The notes under the pieces were generated by a model that worked only from the letters and a program-made list of their open reading frames with translations, was not told where the DNA came from and made no database searches. Position numbers and translations under genes: made by a program. Positions 1-7,949 of a stretch of DNA of 64,000 nt are shown here, piece after piece (the first letter of the stretch is position 1; every line of letters begins with the position of its first letter). The DNA is taken from NCBI GenBank assembly GCA_045626925.1, contig JAZUQZ010000029.1, positions 1 through 64,000 on the forward strand. The letters are read 5' to 3'. This stretch comes from Aphodoplasma sp045626925. Lineage in GTDB: Bacteria > Bacillota > Clostridia > UBA1381 > UMGS1253.

Positions 1-64
1 CGGGCACCGCAAACGGACCGTTGGTGTAACCAACGACAGAAGAAAGCAACAAAAGTAAATATAT

Positions 65-140
65 TCCTCAATAGCTCAGTCGGTAGAGCATGCGGCTGTT
101 AACCGCAGGGTCGTTGGTTCGAGTCCAACTTGAGGAGCCA
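65..140 (+). tRNA. tRNA-Asn (GTT)
   Basis: The cloverleaf can be folded by eye. The acceptor stem TCCTCAA (65-71) pairs with TTGAGGA (130-136), the discriminator is G137 and CCA is encoded at 138-140. The anticodon stem TGCGG/CCGCA encloses the loop CTGTTAA with anticodon GTT at 98-100. The T-arm contains GGTTCGAGTCC. A hairpin terminator follows directly. Positions 1-64 hold no gene I can identify, only a small GTTGGT/ACCAAC hairpin. Confidence 0.97.
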
Positions 141-187
141 AAAAAACAGAACGATTTAGATGACAATCTAAGTTGTTCTGTTTTTTG
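141..187 (+). terminator. Intrinsic terminator after tRNA-Asn
   Basis: The arm AAACAGAACgatttagat pairs with atctaagttGTTCTGTTT around a GACA loop, giving about 18 paired bases including G-U pairs. A run of T residues follows. It closes the tRNA transcript before the thiamine promoter. Confidence 0.85.
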
Positions 188-217
188 TTTGATGTGAAAA
201 ATATTTCATCTAAACTA

Positions 218-246
218 TTGAAATGTTTTTTGAAAAGTGATATAAT
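218..246 (+). promoter_or_regulatory. Sigma-A promoter of the thiamine operon
   Basis: TTGAAA (218-223) and TATAAT (241-246) are separated by 17 bp, with an extended -10 TG at 238-239. It lies just upstream of the TPP aptamer, as expected for an attenuated operon. Confidence 0.8.
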
Positions 247-261
247 ACCTATAAACTTAAT

Positions 262-350
262 AAACGGGAGCTTGTATTACAGGCTGAGAGGAAGGTGCGA
301 CCTTCCACCGAGAACCTGATTTGGATAATGCCAACGTAGGGATGCCTGAT
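262..350 (+). ncRNA. TPP riboswitch (THI element)
   Basis: The conserved thi-box blocks are present: GGGAGC near 266, the pyrimidine-sensing CTGAGAG at 284-290, a variable GGAAGG/CCTTCC arm, then ACCTGATTTGGATAATGCC from 314 and AACGTAGGGA to about 342. It precedes thiM, thiE and thiD domains, so ligand and targets agree. An intrinsic terminator lies about 35 nt downstream. Transcription attenuation when thiamine pyrophosphate is bound is inferred from this arrangement. Confidence 0.96.
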
Positions 351-380
351 ATATAGTGTTAGGAGGAACAAAGAACTTTT

Positions 381-412
381 AGGAAGTTACCAAATCGGTA
401 ACTTCCTTTTTT
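381..412 (+). terminator. Riboswitch-controlled attenuator
   Basis: GGAAGTTACC (382-391) pairs perfectly with GGTAACTTCC (397-406) and is followed by six T residues. It sits between the TPP aptamer and thiM with no gene ahead of it other than the leader, so it is most simply the expression platform. A purine-rich AGGAGG stretch at 361-366 has no start codon after it and may belong to an antiterminator. Confidence 0.88.
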
Positions 413-476
413 GTTTGGCAAGGTTTGTTATTAAGTTAATAAACAGCCGATAATTTACGGCAGAAAGAGGTAATTT

Positions 477-1298
477 ATGTTAGGAAAATGTCTTGAAAGT
501 GTTAAGGAGAAAACACCACTTATTCACAACATCACGAATTATGTTACAGTTAATGATGTTGCCAATGCTCTGCTTGCATCAGGAGCAAGTCCTATTATGT
601 CGGACGAGCCGGATGATGTGGCGGATATTACGTCTATCTGTGGAGGACTTAATATCAACATTGGAACACTGAACAAAAGAAGTATTGAAGCTATGTTGAT
701 TTCTGGCAAGAAGGCAAAAGAGCTCGGTCATATTGTACTTCTTGACCCTGTAGGAGCAGGTGCAAGCAAACTCAGAACAGAAACTGCACTTAAAATTATG
801 AATGAAATCAAGCCTGATATAATCAGAGGAAATATATCTGAAATTAAAACACTTGCATTGGGTAGTGGAACAACCAAGGGGGTAGATGCAGATGTTGCAG
901 ATACAGTAACTGAGGATACTCTTGATTCAATGATAGAGTTTGCAAAAGCATTTTCAAAAAAGACAGGAGCAGTTATCGCTATAACAGGCGCTATCGATTT
1001 AGTGGCTGACAGCGAGCAATGTTATGTAATCCGAAATGGTTCGCCAATTATGAGCCGTATTACAGGAACAGGATGTATGCTTTCTGCACTGGCTACTGCC
1101 TATGCGGTTGCAAATTCCGATGATATAACAGAAGCTGTTGCAACTTCTGTGTGTCTGATGGGACTTGCGGGTGAGATCGGAGTGTCAGATATGAAAGAAA
1201 GCGAAGGAAATTCAAGTCTTCGTAATCACATTATAGATGCTATATACAATATGGATGCAGAAAAGCTGATGAAAGGAGCAAAATATGAAGTGCGATAA
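477..1298 (+). CDS. thiM: Hydroxyethylthiazole kinase
   Basis: Phosphorylates 4-methyl-5-(2-hydroxyethyl)thiazole with ATP, the thiazole salvage step of thiamine synthesis. The 273-residue length is normal for ThiM. The N-terminus has the family pattern PLIHNITNYVTVNDVANALLA, and the C-terminal half has the anion-hole glycine motif SRITGTGCMLSA with the catalytic cysteine region typical of this ribokinase-fold family. ATG 477 follows AGAAAGAGG. It is the first gene after the TPP riboswitch and overlaps thiE by 14 nt. No de novo thiazole genes (thiG, thiF, thiS, thiH) are present here, so the locus looks like salvage. Confidence 0.96.
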   Translation: MLGKCLESVKEKTPLIHNITNYVTVNDVANALLASGASPIMSDEPDDVADITSICGGLNINIGTLNKRSIEAMLISGKKAKELGHIVLLDPVGAGASKLRTETALKIMNEIKPDIIRGNISEIKTLALGSGTTKGVDADVADTVTEDTLDSMIEFAKAFSKKTGAVIAITGAIDLVADSEQCYVIRNGSPIMSRITGTGCMLSALATAYAVANSDDITEAVATSVCLMGLAGEIGVSDMKESEGNSSLRNHIIDAIYNMDAEKLMKGAKYEVR

Positions 1299-1926
1299 AA
1301 AATCATTACTCTTATATGCAGTAACAGACCGCGCATGGTTAAATAATGATACCTTATATGAACAGGTTGAGAAAGCCATAAAGGGGGGAGTTACTTTTGT
1401 TCAGCTTCGCGAAAAAAAGCTTGACGAAGAAAGTTTTCTTAATGAAGCATCAGAAATACAGAAATTGTGTAGAAAGTACGATATACCGTTTGTTATAAAT
1501 GACAACGTTGAAATTGCAAAAAAGATAAATGCCGATGGTGTACATGTTGGCCAAAGTGATATGGAAGCAGTAAATGTAAGAGCTGTCATAGGAGATGATA
1601 AAATTCTTGGCGTATCGGTACAAACAGTAGAGCAGGCAGTGCTTGCCCAAAAACAAGGAGCTGACTATCTTGGAGTAGGTGCTGTTTTTCCAACAGGTTC
1701 TAAGGCAGATGCTGAAGATGTAAGTTATGAAACATTAAAAGCAATATGCGAAGCAGTAAATATTCCGGTTGTGGCCATAGGCGGAATTAGTGTCGGTAAT
1801 GTTTTAAAGCTTAAAGGAAGCGGTATCTCGGGGATAGCAGTAATAAGCGCTATCTTTGCAGCAGAAGACATTGTATCTGCAACAAAGAATTTAAAACAAC
1901 TGTCAGCAAGGGTGGTATCGGAATGA
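1285..1926 (+). CDS. thiE: Thiamine-phosphate synthase
   Basis: Joins HMP-pyrophosphate and thiazole phosphate to form thiamine monophosphate. The 213-residue TIM barrel shows YAVTDR at the N-terminus, the substrate-binding VQLREK, the GVHVGQSD motif, LGVGAVFPTGSK at the pyrophosphate site and the phosphate-binding VVAIGGI near the end. The start has an AAAGGAG site inside the end of thiM, indicating translational coupling, and the stop overlaps the next start by 4 nt. Confidence 0.96.
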   Translation: MKCDKKSLLLYAVTDRAWLNNDTLYEQVEKAIKGGVTFVQLREKKLDEESFLNEASEIQKLCRKYDIPFVINDNVEIAKKINADGVHVGQSDMEAVNVRAVIGDDKILGVSVQTVEQAVLAQKQGADYLGVGAVFPTGSKADAEDVSYETLKAICEAVNIPVVAIGGISVGNVLKLKGSGISGIAVISAIFAAEDIVSATKNLKQLSARVVSE

Positions 1927-3356
1927 TTAAAGGTGCTATTTTTGATTTTGATGGAACCTTGGTTGATTCCATGTTCATTTGGGATACTTTTGGTGAGGAC
2001 TATCTAAAATCATTCGGTATACAACCAAAAGAAAATCTTGCCGAAGTTTTTAAGACCTTTACACTTGAACAAGCTGCAGAGTATTATCGTAATCATTATA
2101 ATATCAAGCTTTCTGTCAAAGAAATTGTAGAGGGCATAAATAATATGGTTGCTGAAATATATCGCACAAAAGTAGCTCTTAAACCGGGCATCAGCGATTT
2201 CTTAAAAAGATTACATTGTTTAGGTGTAAAAATGTGTATTGCAACTGTGACAGACAGACATATTGTGGAAGACGTTTTAAAGCGGTTGAAAATCTATGAA
2301 TATTTTTCAGCAATATTTACTTGTGCAGAAGTTGGCTTTGGCAAAGAAACACCTGAAATATACAGGCAAGCTCTAAAATATCTTGGAACTGAAAAAAGAG
2401 AAACTGTAGTCTTTGAAGACGTGTTGCATGCAGTAAAAACTGCTAAAAATGATGGCTTTACGGTTGCTGCGGTCTATGATACACATGAGCCGATGCAAAA
2501 GGAAATAAAAGAAATTTCAGATTATTATATAACTGATTTTGGAAGTTTTTGTTTTAAGACAAAAATGAAAACCGCACTTACCATTGCAGGCAGTGATTCA
2601 ATCGGTGGTGCAGGTATTCAGGCAGATATTAAAACTATGACAATGAATGGTGTTTATGCAATGAGTGCAATTACGGCACTTACTGCTCAAAATACTCTTG
2701 GAGTAAGAGCGATTTTAGATTCGACACCTGAATTCTTAAAAGAACAACTTGACGCGGTATTTGAAGATATATTCCCTGATAGCGTAAAAATAGGAATGGT
2801 GTCATCAAGTGAGCTGATAGAAGTAATTGCACAACGATTAAAATTTTATAATGCAAAAAATATTGTTGTAGATCCTGTAATGGTAGCAACAAGCGGCTGC
2901 GCTCTCATAAAGACAGATGCAATAAAAACACTGGTCACAAAACTATTGCCCCTTGCAACTCTTGTAACTCCAAATATCCCCGAAGCAGAGATCTTATCAG
3001 ATATGGAAATCAAGAGTAAAGACGATATGATCAAAGCTGCTGAGTTTATAAAGAAAAGCTATGGATGTAGTGTTTTGTTAAAAGGTGGTCATAGTATAAA
3101 TGATGCAAATGACCTTCTGTGTGAAAATGGCAAGTTTGTATGGATTGATGGTAAAAGAATTGATAATCCCAACACCCACGGAACAGGATGCACTTTATCA
3201 AGCGCCATAGCATCAAATCTTGCAAAAGGACTTAGCCTTGTGGATTCTGTAAGGAAAGCAAAAAATTACATATCGGATGCTCTTGCTGAAGGTCTTGATT
3301 TAGGAAAAGGCCCTGGTCCAATGAAACATAATTTTATATTAAGCGATAGCATCTAA
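1923..3356 (+). CDS. thiD: HAD-family phosphatase fused to ThiD (HMP / HMP-P kinase)
   Basis: A 477-residue two-domain protein. Residues 1 to about 205 are a HAD phosphatase of the beta-phosphoglucomutase-like type: motif I FDFDGTLVDS (nucleophile D8, acid/base D10), motif II threonine in ATVTDRH, a lysine in FGKETPEIY and motif IV VFEDVLHAV. From residue 215 (ATG 2565) there is a complete ThiD: TIAGSDSIGGAGIQADIKT, VDPVMVATSG, and the catalytic THGTGCTLSSAIA. ThiD phosphorylates HMP twice to HMP-PP for ThiE. The HAD domain could remove phosphate from thiamine monophosphate or act in pyrimidine repair; that is inference from context. No good ribosome binding site precedes the internal ATG, so one polypeptide is likely. 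Confidence 0.93.
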   Translation: MIKGAIFDFDGTLVDSMFIWDTFGEDYLKSFGIQPKENLAEVFKTFTLEQAAEYYRNHYNIKLSVKEIVEGINNMVAEIYRTKVALKPGISDFLKRLHCLGVKMCIATVTDRHIVEDVLKRLKIYEYFSAIFTCAEVGFGKETPEIYRQALKYLGTEKRETVVFEDVLHAVKTAKNDGFTVAAVYDTHEPMQKEIKEISDYYITDFGSFCFKTKMKTALTIAGSDSIGGAGIQADIKTMTMNGVYAMSAITALTAQNTLGVRAILDSTPEFLKEQLDAVFEDIFPDSVKIGMVSSSELIEVIAQRLKFYNAKNIVVDPVMVATSGCALIKTDAIKTLVTKLLPLATLVTPNIPEAEILSDMEIKSKDDMIKAAEFIKKSYGCSVLLKGGHSINDANDLLCENGKFVWIDGKRIDNPNTHGTGCTLSSAIASNLAKGLSLVDSVRKAKNYISDALAEGLDLGKGPGPMKHNFILSDSI

Positions 3357-3376
3357 ACCGTTCTGCTCTTCCAAGA

Positions 3377-3410
3377 TAAAAGGCACGCAGATTGCGTGCC
3401 TTTTATTTTG
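3377..3410 (+). terminator. Terminator of the thiamine operon
   Basis: AAAAGGCACGC pairs with GCGTGCCTTTT around AGATT, followed by a T-rich tail, 20 nt after the HAD-ThiD stop. Confidence 0.9.
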
Positions 3411-3462
3411 TTTTTGTTAAATTTTGAAAGCGTTATGTGGTGGCCTTAGAACTTGACTTACA

Positions 3463-3491
3463 TTGACATATATATTATGGTTTGATATAAT
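3463..3491 (+). promoter_or_regulatory. Consensus sigma-A promoter for the acyltransferase
   Basis: TTGACA (3463-3468) and TATAAT (3486-3491) are both exact consensus with a 17-bp spacer. The inferred leader is about 130 nt and shows no recognisable riboswitch. Confidence 0.8.
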
Positions 3492-3626
3492 AAAATAAAC
3501 AATGTTAGTACTTTTTATTTTTGATTGAGTATTAATTATACTTAAAAAATTGGGTTAGAAACAATAAAGAATATATAACTATTGTGGAAGCAATAACAAT
3601 TTTAATTTAATTAAGAGGTTTTTTGT

Positions 3627-4574
3627 ATGGTCTTTTTTATAACTTTTTTAAGAACAATAGCTACATGTTTAATTACAAATGCACATTATACGGGCATATA
3701 TCCTACCGATCTTATTGCTAATGGTGGGTTGATAGGGGATATAATTTTTTTTGCTGTATCAGGATACTGTCTATATAATGTAAAGGGTAATTTCATTAGT
3801 TGGTATTCAAATAGAATAGTTCGTTGTTATTTGCCGGTTCTTTTAATGACTGTAGTTTATATGTTGTTTGGATATTATTCCATTTCTGAACATTCATTTG
3901 TATGGTGGTATATTTATCCTACCTATTATCATTTTATAGCATCAATAGTGGTTTTATATATTCCGTTTTACATTATAATGAAGGTTAAGCTGTTAAAAAA
4001 ACATATACCTTATATAATGATAGTATTGGCTATAGTTAGCCTAATTATTTATGTGTTGCCAATTTATGACAAGTCTTATTATCACATAGACAAAGTTAGA
4101 GAACCTATGATTCGCTTCTTGTTTATGGAGAGTATGTTACTTGGTGCATATTTTAGACAACAGGGAGAAGAGGTGTTATCTGGATTTAAGATTCGTTACC
4201 TAATTGGTACAATTGCTTGTTTCATAATTTACTTTTTAAGTAAACTTTTATTTTCAAATGTTGATTCTATAAGTTCGTTTCAAATTTTAAACTGGTTTGC
4301 CATATTTGCATTATTATATTATGTTTTTATATTATTTGCATCTTTGGAAAGAAGATATCATAATTTACCAAATTGGATAAAGACAACAATTTCTTATTTA
4401 GCTTCGATTACTTTAGAGATTTATGTTGTTCAATATGTATTGATTGATTTGATTAGACCTCGCTTTTCATTTCCGTTGAATTGGTTAGTACTTACTTTTT
4501 TGATTTTGCTAGTTTCATCTTTGTTACACTTTCTTTGTAAATATATATTGGCTTACACTTTTAAGAAATACTAA
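3627..4574 (+). CDS. Integral membrane acyltransferase (acyltransferase 3 / OafA type)
   Basis: A 315-residue polytopic protein with about nine to ten hydrophobic helices, an FLRTIATCLITNAHY segment near the N-terminus (in this family an N-terminal histidine usually sits at such a place), FFAVSGYCLY as the second helix, and a basic SNRIVRCYLPV segment. These match the acyltransferase-3 family that O-acylates cell-wall or surface glycans at the membrane. The substrate cannot be told. The start follows AAGAGG at 3612-3617. The gene is more AT-rich than its neighbours, stands alone under its own strong promoter and is followed by a possible gene remnant, which suggests acquisition from elsewhere. 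Confidence 0.75.
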   Translation: MVFFITFLRTIATCLITNAHYTGIYPTDLIANGGLIGDIIFFAVSGYCLYNVKGNFISWYSNRIVRCYLPVLLMTVVYMLFGYYSISEHSFVWWYIYPTYYHFIASIVVLYIPFYIIMKVKLLKKHIPYIMIVLAIVSLIIYVLPIYDKSYYHIDKVREPMIRFLFMESMLLGAYFRQQGEEVLSGFKIRYLIGTIACFIIYFLSKLLFSNVDSISSFQILNWFAIFALLYYVFILFASLERRYHNLPNWIKTTISYLASITLEIYVVQYVLIDLIRPRFSFPLNWLVLTFLILLVSSLLHFLCKYILAYTFKKY

Positions 4575-4575
4575 A

Positions 4576-4674
4576 CTGTTTGAGTATGATTATGATAATC
4601 TAATTATACTTGCGGAAGAAATAAAACGTATACTTGTTTCTTCAATAAATACTGCAAAGGAGAACAATAATTAG
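4576..4674 (+). pseudogene. Possible 3' remnant of a lost gene
   Basis: In the frame +1 relative to the acyltransferase, an open stretch reads LFEYDYDNLIILAEEIKRIL and on to a TAG at 4672. It is soluble, amphipathic and helix-like, with no start codon in frame, so it could be the C-terminal tail of a deleted gene. A long terminator stem overlaps its end, which is how the end of a real gene often looks. The evidence is compositional only. Confidence 0.3.
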
Positions 4675-4704
4675 AGTGCATAATTATTGTTCTCCTTTGC
4701 TTTT
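4654..4704 (+). terminator. Long-stem terminator
   Basis: A 20-bp perfect stem (4654-4673 with 4681-4700) around a 7-nt loop is followed by TTTT. It ends transcription from the acyltransferase. The rest of the gap to 4839 holds nothing I can support. Confidence 0.8.
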
Positions 4705-4839
4705 AAAACTGTGTACTATATTGCAGAAAAAACCGCAGGTGAAATAATGTTCAAAAATCTTGTAGCGATGTTAATGTGTTTGTATAATGGTGCAAAGTGA
4801 AAAACAAGCGGATGTTTCTGTATCGGTCAGTTGTTTGTT

Positions 4840-5727
4840 TTATGGTAATAAATCAAACGATCTTTCATTAATCATTTTCCTGTACTCACTGGGGGAGTAA
4901 TGGTTGTATTTTTTAAAAACCCTGTTGAAGTATGAAAGCGAAGAAAATCCTGTTTTATTAGCAACCTCCAAAAGACTGATATTCTTTTTTAAAAGTTTCT
5001 CCGCCCTACATACCCTTACGAAGTTTATGTAATTTATTGCACTTGTGCCAACAATGTTTTTAAACATGCGGCAAAAGTAGGTTTCGTTAAAATTCATCAT
5101 CCGGCTTAAATCATATGTCGAAAGCTCGTCAGAATAATTTTCATTTATATATTCCAGAACAGGTCGTATTTTGTTTATGTCATCAATTTTATTTTGTACT
5201 GTCTCAGAGATAATCCCTTGCCGGCGTAGTGCGGTTAACAGTATAAACATATGGCTGTATATATAGTCGCGCCAAAAGGGTTTTTGTTCTATATATTCGT
5301 TGATTATTGTATTAACACAATTTTGTACATCTAAAGATTCTGTAGCATTTTTTTTAAATAAAAATGCTGAGGTGTCACAGATGTTTGTAAATCGTGAAAT
5401 GTAGTGTACTATTGCATCGGTATCTGAAGGAAGCCGGAATTGTATCAGAGTGTTATGGGTGTGATTGTTTTCTGTGAATGTGCAGTGCGGGACATATTTG
5501 TTTATAAACATAATGTCCCCTTCTTCAAGGTAAAATTCACCGTCAAGGGTAACACAACGAAATATTCCGCGATTAATCCGCAAAAATTCATACTCGTTGT
5601 GCAGGTGCAGGTTGCTTATTAATTTTGTTCTCTGTTTGAAAGGTATCGCAGGGTCAATAGGTGGAACTTTTGCCCCTAATATACGAATAGAGATATCATC
5701 TTTAAATTTAACAATTTCTTCATACAT
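4840..5727 (-). CDS. AraC-family transcriptional regulator
   Basis: A 295-residue regulator. Residues about 35-120 form a cupin-like sensor (HLHNEYEFLRI, then GDIMFINKYVPHC), typical of AraC proteins that bind sugars. The C-terminal ~100 residues carry two helix-turn-helix motifs: LSTYDLSRMMNFNETYFCRM followed by LLEVANKTGFSSLSYFNRVF and YSPSEYRK. ATG 5727 is preferred because AGGTGG lies 7 nt upstream; the in-frame TTG at 5733 is too close to that site. It is divergent from the oxidoreductase/TIM-barrel operon and is the obvious candidate regulator of it. Its effector is unknown. Confidence 0.92.
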   Translation of the reverse strand: MYEEIVKFKDDISIRILGAKVPPIDPAIPFKQRTKLISNLHLHNEYEFLRINRGIFRCVTLDGEFYLEEGDIMFINKYVPHCTFTENNHTHNTLIQFRLPSDTDAIVHYISRFTNICDTSAFLFKKNATESLDVQNCVNTIINEYIEQKPFWRDYIYSHMFILLTALRRQGIISETVQNKIDDINKIRPVLEYINENYSDELSTYDLSRMMNFNETYFCRMFKNIVGTSAINYINFVRVCRAEKLLKKNISLLEVANKTGFSSLSYFNRVFKKYNHYSPSEYRKMINERSFDLLP

Positions 5728-5766
5728 AATCAAACCACCTGTAAAAGCAAAAATCGTACAAATATA

Positions 5767-5783
5767 AGTTGAAATTAAACTTG
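5767..5783. promoter_or_regulatory. Candidate operator in the AraC/oxidoreductase divergent region
   Basis: AAGTT-N7-AACTT forms an inverted repeat between the two divergent starts, close to a plausible TTGTAT / TATTAT promoter for the plus-strand operon. AraC proteins often use direct repeats, so this assignment is weak. Confidence 0.3.
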
Positions 5784-5865
5784 TATTATTTTTTTAAAAA
5801 TTATATTATTATAGTATCACAGTAAATCAAAAAAATCAATATAAAAACACAAAGGGGCGTTTGAA

Positions 5866-7029
5866 ATGGCGGAAAAAGGATTGGATGCTTTTAAATTTAA
5901 TCAGACTGAGGAAGTAATAGATGCTTCCAAAAAAGTTAAAGTCGGCATAATAGGCACAGGTTGGATTGCAAAATCGCACATTAAAGCATTGTTGGAGATG
6001 ACTGATGTAGAAATAGTTTCAGGTGCTGATCTTATCCCGGGTAAGGCAGAAAAGTTCTTTGCGGACAATGGCATTGAAGGCATAAAATGCTATTTAAACC
6101 ATAAAGAATTGATTGATGCAAATGAAGTTGATGCAGTTTGTATTTGTACATATAATTCAACTCATGCAGAATGCGCAATCTATGCGCTTGAACATGGTGT
6201 GAATGTTCTTTTGGAGAAACCTATGTGTGTTACACTTGATGAAGCCGTTGCTATCCGCAAGGCAGAAAAAGCAAGCGGTAAAGTATTGTCAATTGGTTTC
6301 CAGCCAAGATTTGACGACAATATGAAGATGGTTAAGCAGATTGTACAGTCAGGAGCGCTTGGCGATGTTTACTACATTCAGACAGGCGGAGGAAGACGTC
6401 ATGGTATCCCTACACCATTTGGCACGAGCTTTATTGAAGCTGACAAAGGTGTAATTGGTGCAATGGGAGATATCGGATGTTATTCACTTGATATGGTGCT
6501 TAACGCAATCGGCTATCCAAAACCCCTTACAGTTACAGGATACACTTCAAACTTCTTCGGTAAGGATCCCGACTACTTCAAATCAGAGGGTAAGCCTGAA
6601 AGTTATGCAGACATCTTTGATGTAGAGGATTTTGCAGCAGGTTTTGTACGTCTGGAAGGTGGAATTATCCTTGACTTCAGAATTGCTTGGGCAATGCATC
6701 TTGATACACCCGGTGACACAATTATTATGGGTAAAAAGGGAAGCCTCAGAATCCCATCAACAGAGTGTTGGAACGGTACAATCGGTGGAGATCTTAAACT
6801 TTATCAAAGAGTTGCGGGCAAGGATGTTTGCACAGTATTCCCAATGATGCCACCTCGTAATCATAGTAACTTCTACTACAAGATGAGGAGCTTCATTGAT
6901 GCTGTTAAAAATGGCGGCAAGTCGCCGGTTCCGTCAGAAGAAATTATCATTAATCAGGCGATTATTGACTCAATCGTAAAGTCAGCTAAGCTCGGAAAAG
7001 AAATTGAAGTAGAAATTCCGGAAATATAG
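5866..7029 (+). CDS. Gfo/Idh/MocA-family oxidoreductase
   Basis: A 387-residue NAD(P)-dependent dehydrogenase of the sugar/inositol type. After a 25-residue lead comes the Rossmann motif GIIGTGWIAKSH, then the family signature LLEKPMC with the catalytic lysine of EKP at about residue 120, and MGDIGCYSLDMVL where the active-site Asp and substrate-binding residues normally lie. Members oxidise or reduce a ring hydroxyl, often making 3-keto-sugars. AAAGGGG precedes the ATG by 8 nt. It heads a four-gene run with two TIM-barrel proteins and a second family member at 8918. The substrate cannot be read from sequence. Confidence 0.92.
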   Translation: MAEKGLDAFKFNQTEEVIDASKKVKVGIIGTGWIAKSHIKALLEMTDVEIVSGADLIPGKAEKFFADNGIEGIKCYLNHKELIDANEVDAVCICTYNSTHAECAIYALEHGVNVLLEKPMCVTLDEAVAIRKAEKASGKVLSIGFQPRFDDNMKMVKQIVQSGALGDVYYIQTGGGRRHGIPTPFGTSFIEADKGVIGAMGDIGCYSLDMVLNAIGYPKPLTVTGYTSNFFGKDPDYFKSEGKPESYADIFDVEDFAAGFVRLEGGIILDFRIAWAMHLDTPGDTIIMGKKGSLRIPSTECWNGTIGGDLKLYQRVAGKDVCTVFPMMPPRNHSNFYYKMRSFIDAVKNGGKSPVPSEEIIINQAIIDSIVKSAKLGKEIEVEIPEI

Positions 7030-7049
7030 GTTTTGAAAGGATGAGAATT

Positions 7050-7877
7050 ATGAAAAAATTTAAGGTTGGTATTCAACTTTACAGTCTTAGAAATGCAATG
7101 GAAAAGGATATGGATGCAACTCTTAGGTCTGTCAAAGAAATGGGCTATGACTATGTTGAATTTGCAGGATATTTTGGCAAATCAGCCCAAGAGGTAAAGG
7201 CAATTCTTGACAAATACAACCTGAAGGCTGTGTCAGTACATCAGGATATAGATCTTTTTGAAAAAGAAGGTAAGGCTGCAGTGGATTACCTCAATACTTT
7301 AGGTGTAAAATACTGCGCAATTCCGTGGTACAGTGTTGATGAGTTCCACAACAACTGGGATGTGACAATAGAAAAGTTTATAAAAACCTCAAGGCTTTTG
7401 AATGAGGGTGGTATTCAGCTTATGTACCACAACCACGATTTTGAATTCCAGAAGATAGATGGCGAGTTTATATTAGATAAGCTTTATAATACTATTCCAA
7501 ATGAAATGCTTCAGCCTCAGTTTGACACTTGCTGGATACATTATGCAGGGGTAAATCCTGCAGAATATCTGAAAAAGTACAATGGCAAAATTGAGGTTCT
7601 GCACCTTAAGGACTTTGTTTGTGAAAAGCTTGGTGGCGGTCCTGTTTATGCCCTTATTGACGAGAAGGGCAATGAAATGAAGTCAAACAGCAGAGAAGAG
7701 AATGGCTTTAAGTATGTTCCTTTAGGCTTAGGTATTCAGAATTGGGATGCAATACTTGAAACAGCGGAGAATGCAGGCATTGAATATGTTATAGTTGAAC
7801 AGGATGCATCTGTTGACAGAGACCCGATGGAAGCTGCAAAAATAAGCAGAGATTACCTTAAGACTTTCGGTCTTTAA
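7050..7877 (+). CDS. Sugar phosphate isomerase/epimerase-like TIM barrel (AP endonuclease 2 fold)
   Basis: A 275-residue xylose-isomerase-like barrel. It begins GIQLYSLRNAM and has the metal-site segments MYHNHDFEF (His/Glu), FDTCWIHYAG and LHLKDF, plus a late VEQDAS glutamate, all normal for the family that includes inosose dehydratase, hydroxypyruvate isomerase and 3-keto-sugar-processing enzymes. ATG 7050 is favoured over 7041 because GAAAGG at 7035-7040 would touch the upstream ATG. It lies 20 nt after the first oxidoreductase and likely acts on its keto product. Confidence 0.88.
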   Translation: MKKFKVGIQLYSLRNAMEKDMDATLRSVKEMGYDYVEFAGYFGKSAQEVKAILDKYNLKAVSVHQDIDLFEKEGKAAVDYLNTLGVKYCAIPWYSVDEFHNNWDVTIEKFIKTSRLLNEGGIQLMYHNHDFEFQKIDGEFILDKLYNTIPNEMLQPQFDTCWIHYAGVNPAEYLKKYNGKIEVLHLKDFVCEKLGGGPVYALIDEKGNEMKSNSREENGFKYVPLGLGIQNWDAILETAENAGIEYVIVEQDASVDRDPMEAAKISRDYLKTFGL

Positions 7878-7949
7878 GCTATATTGAACTAAATTCAAGT
7901 GAGAGCAACTTTCATCTGGCTTGAGTTTTATAAAAATGGGGAATTTAAA

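Noticed and set aside
1..64. Possible end of an rRNA or another tRNA before tRNA-Asn
   Set aside because: The sequence does not match a 5S or 23S end or an acceptor/T-arm that I know. The small GTTGGT/ACCAAC hairpin is not enough to name a feature.
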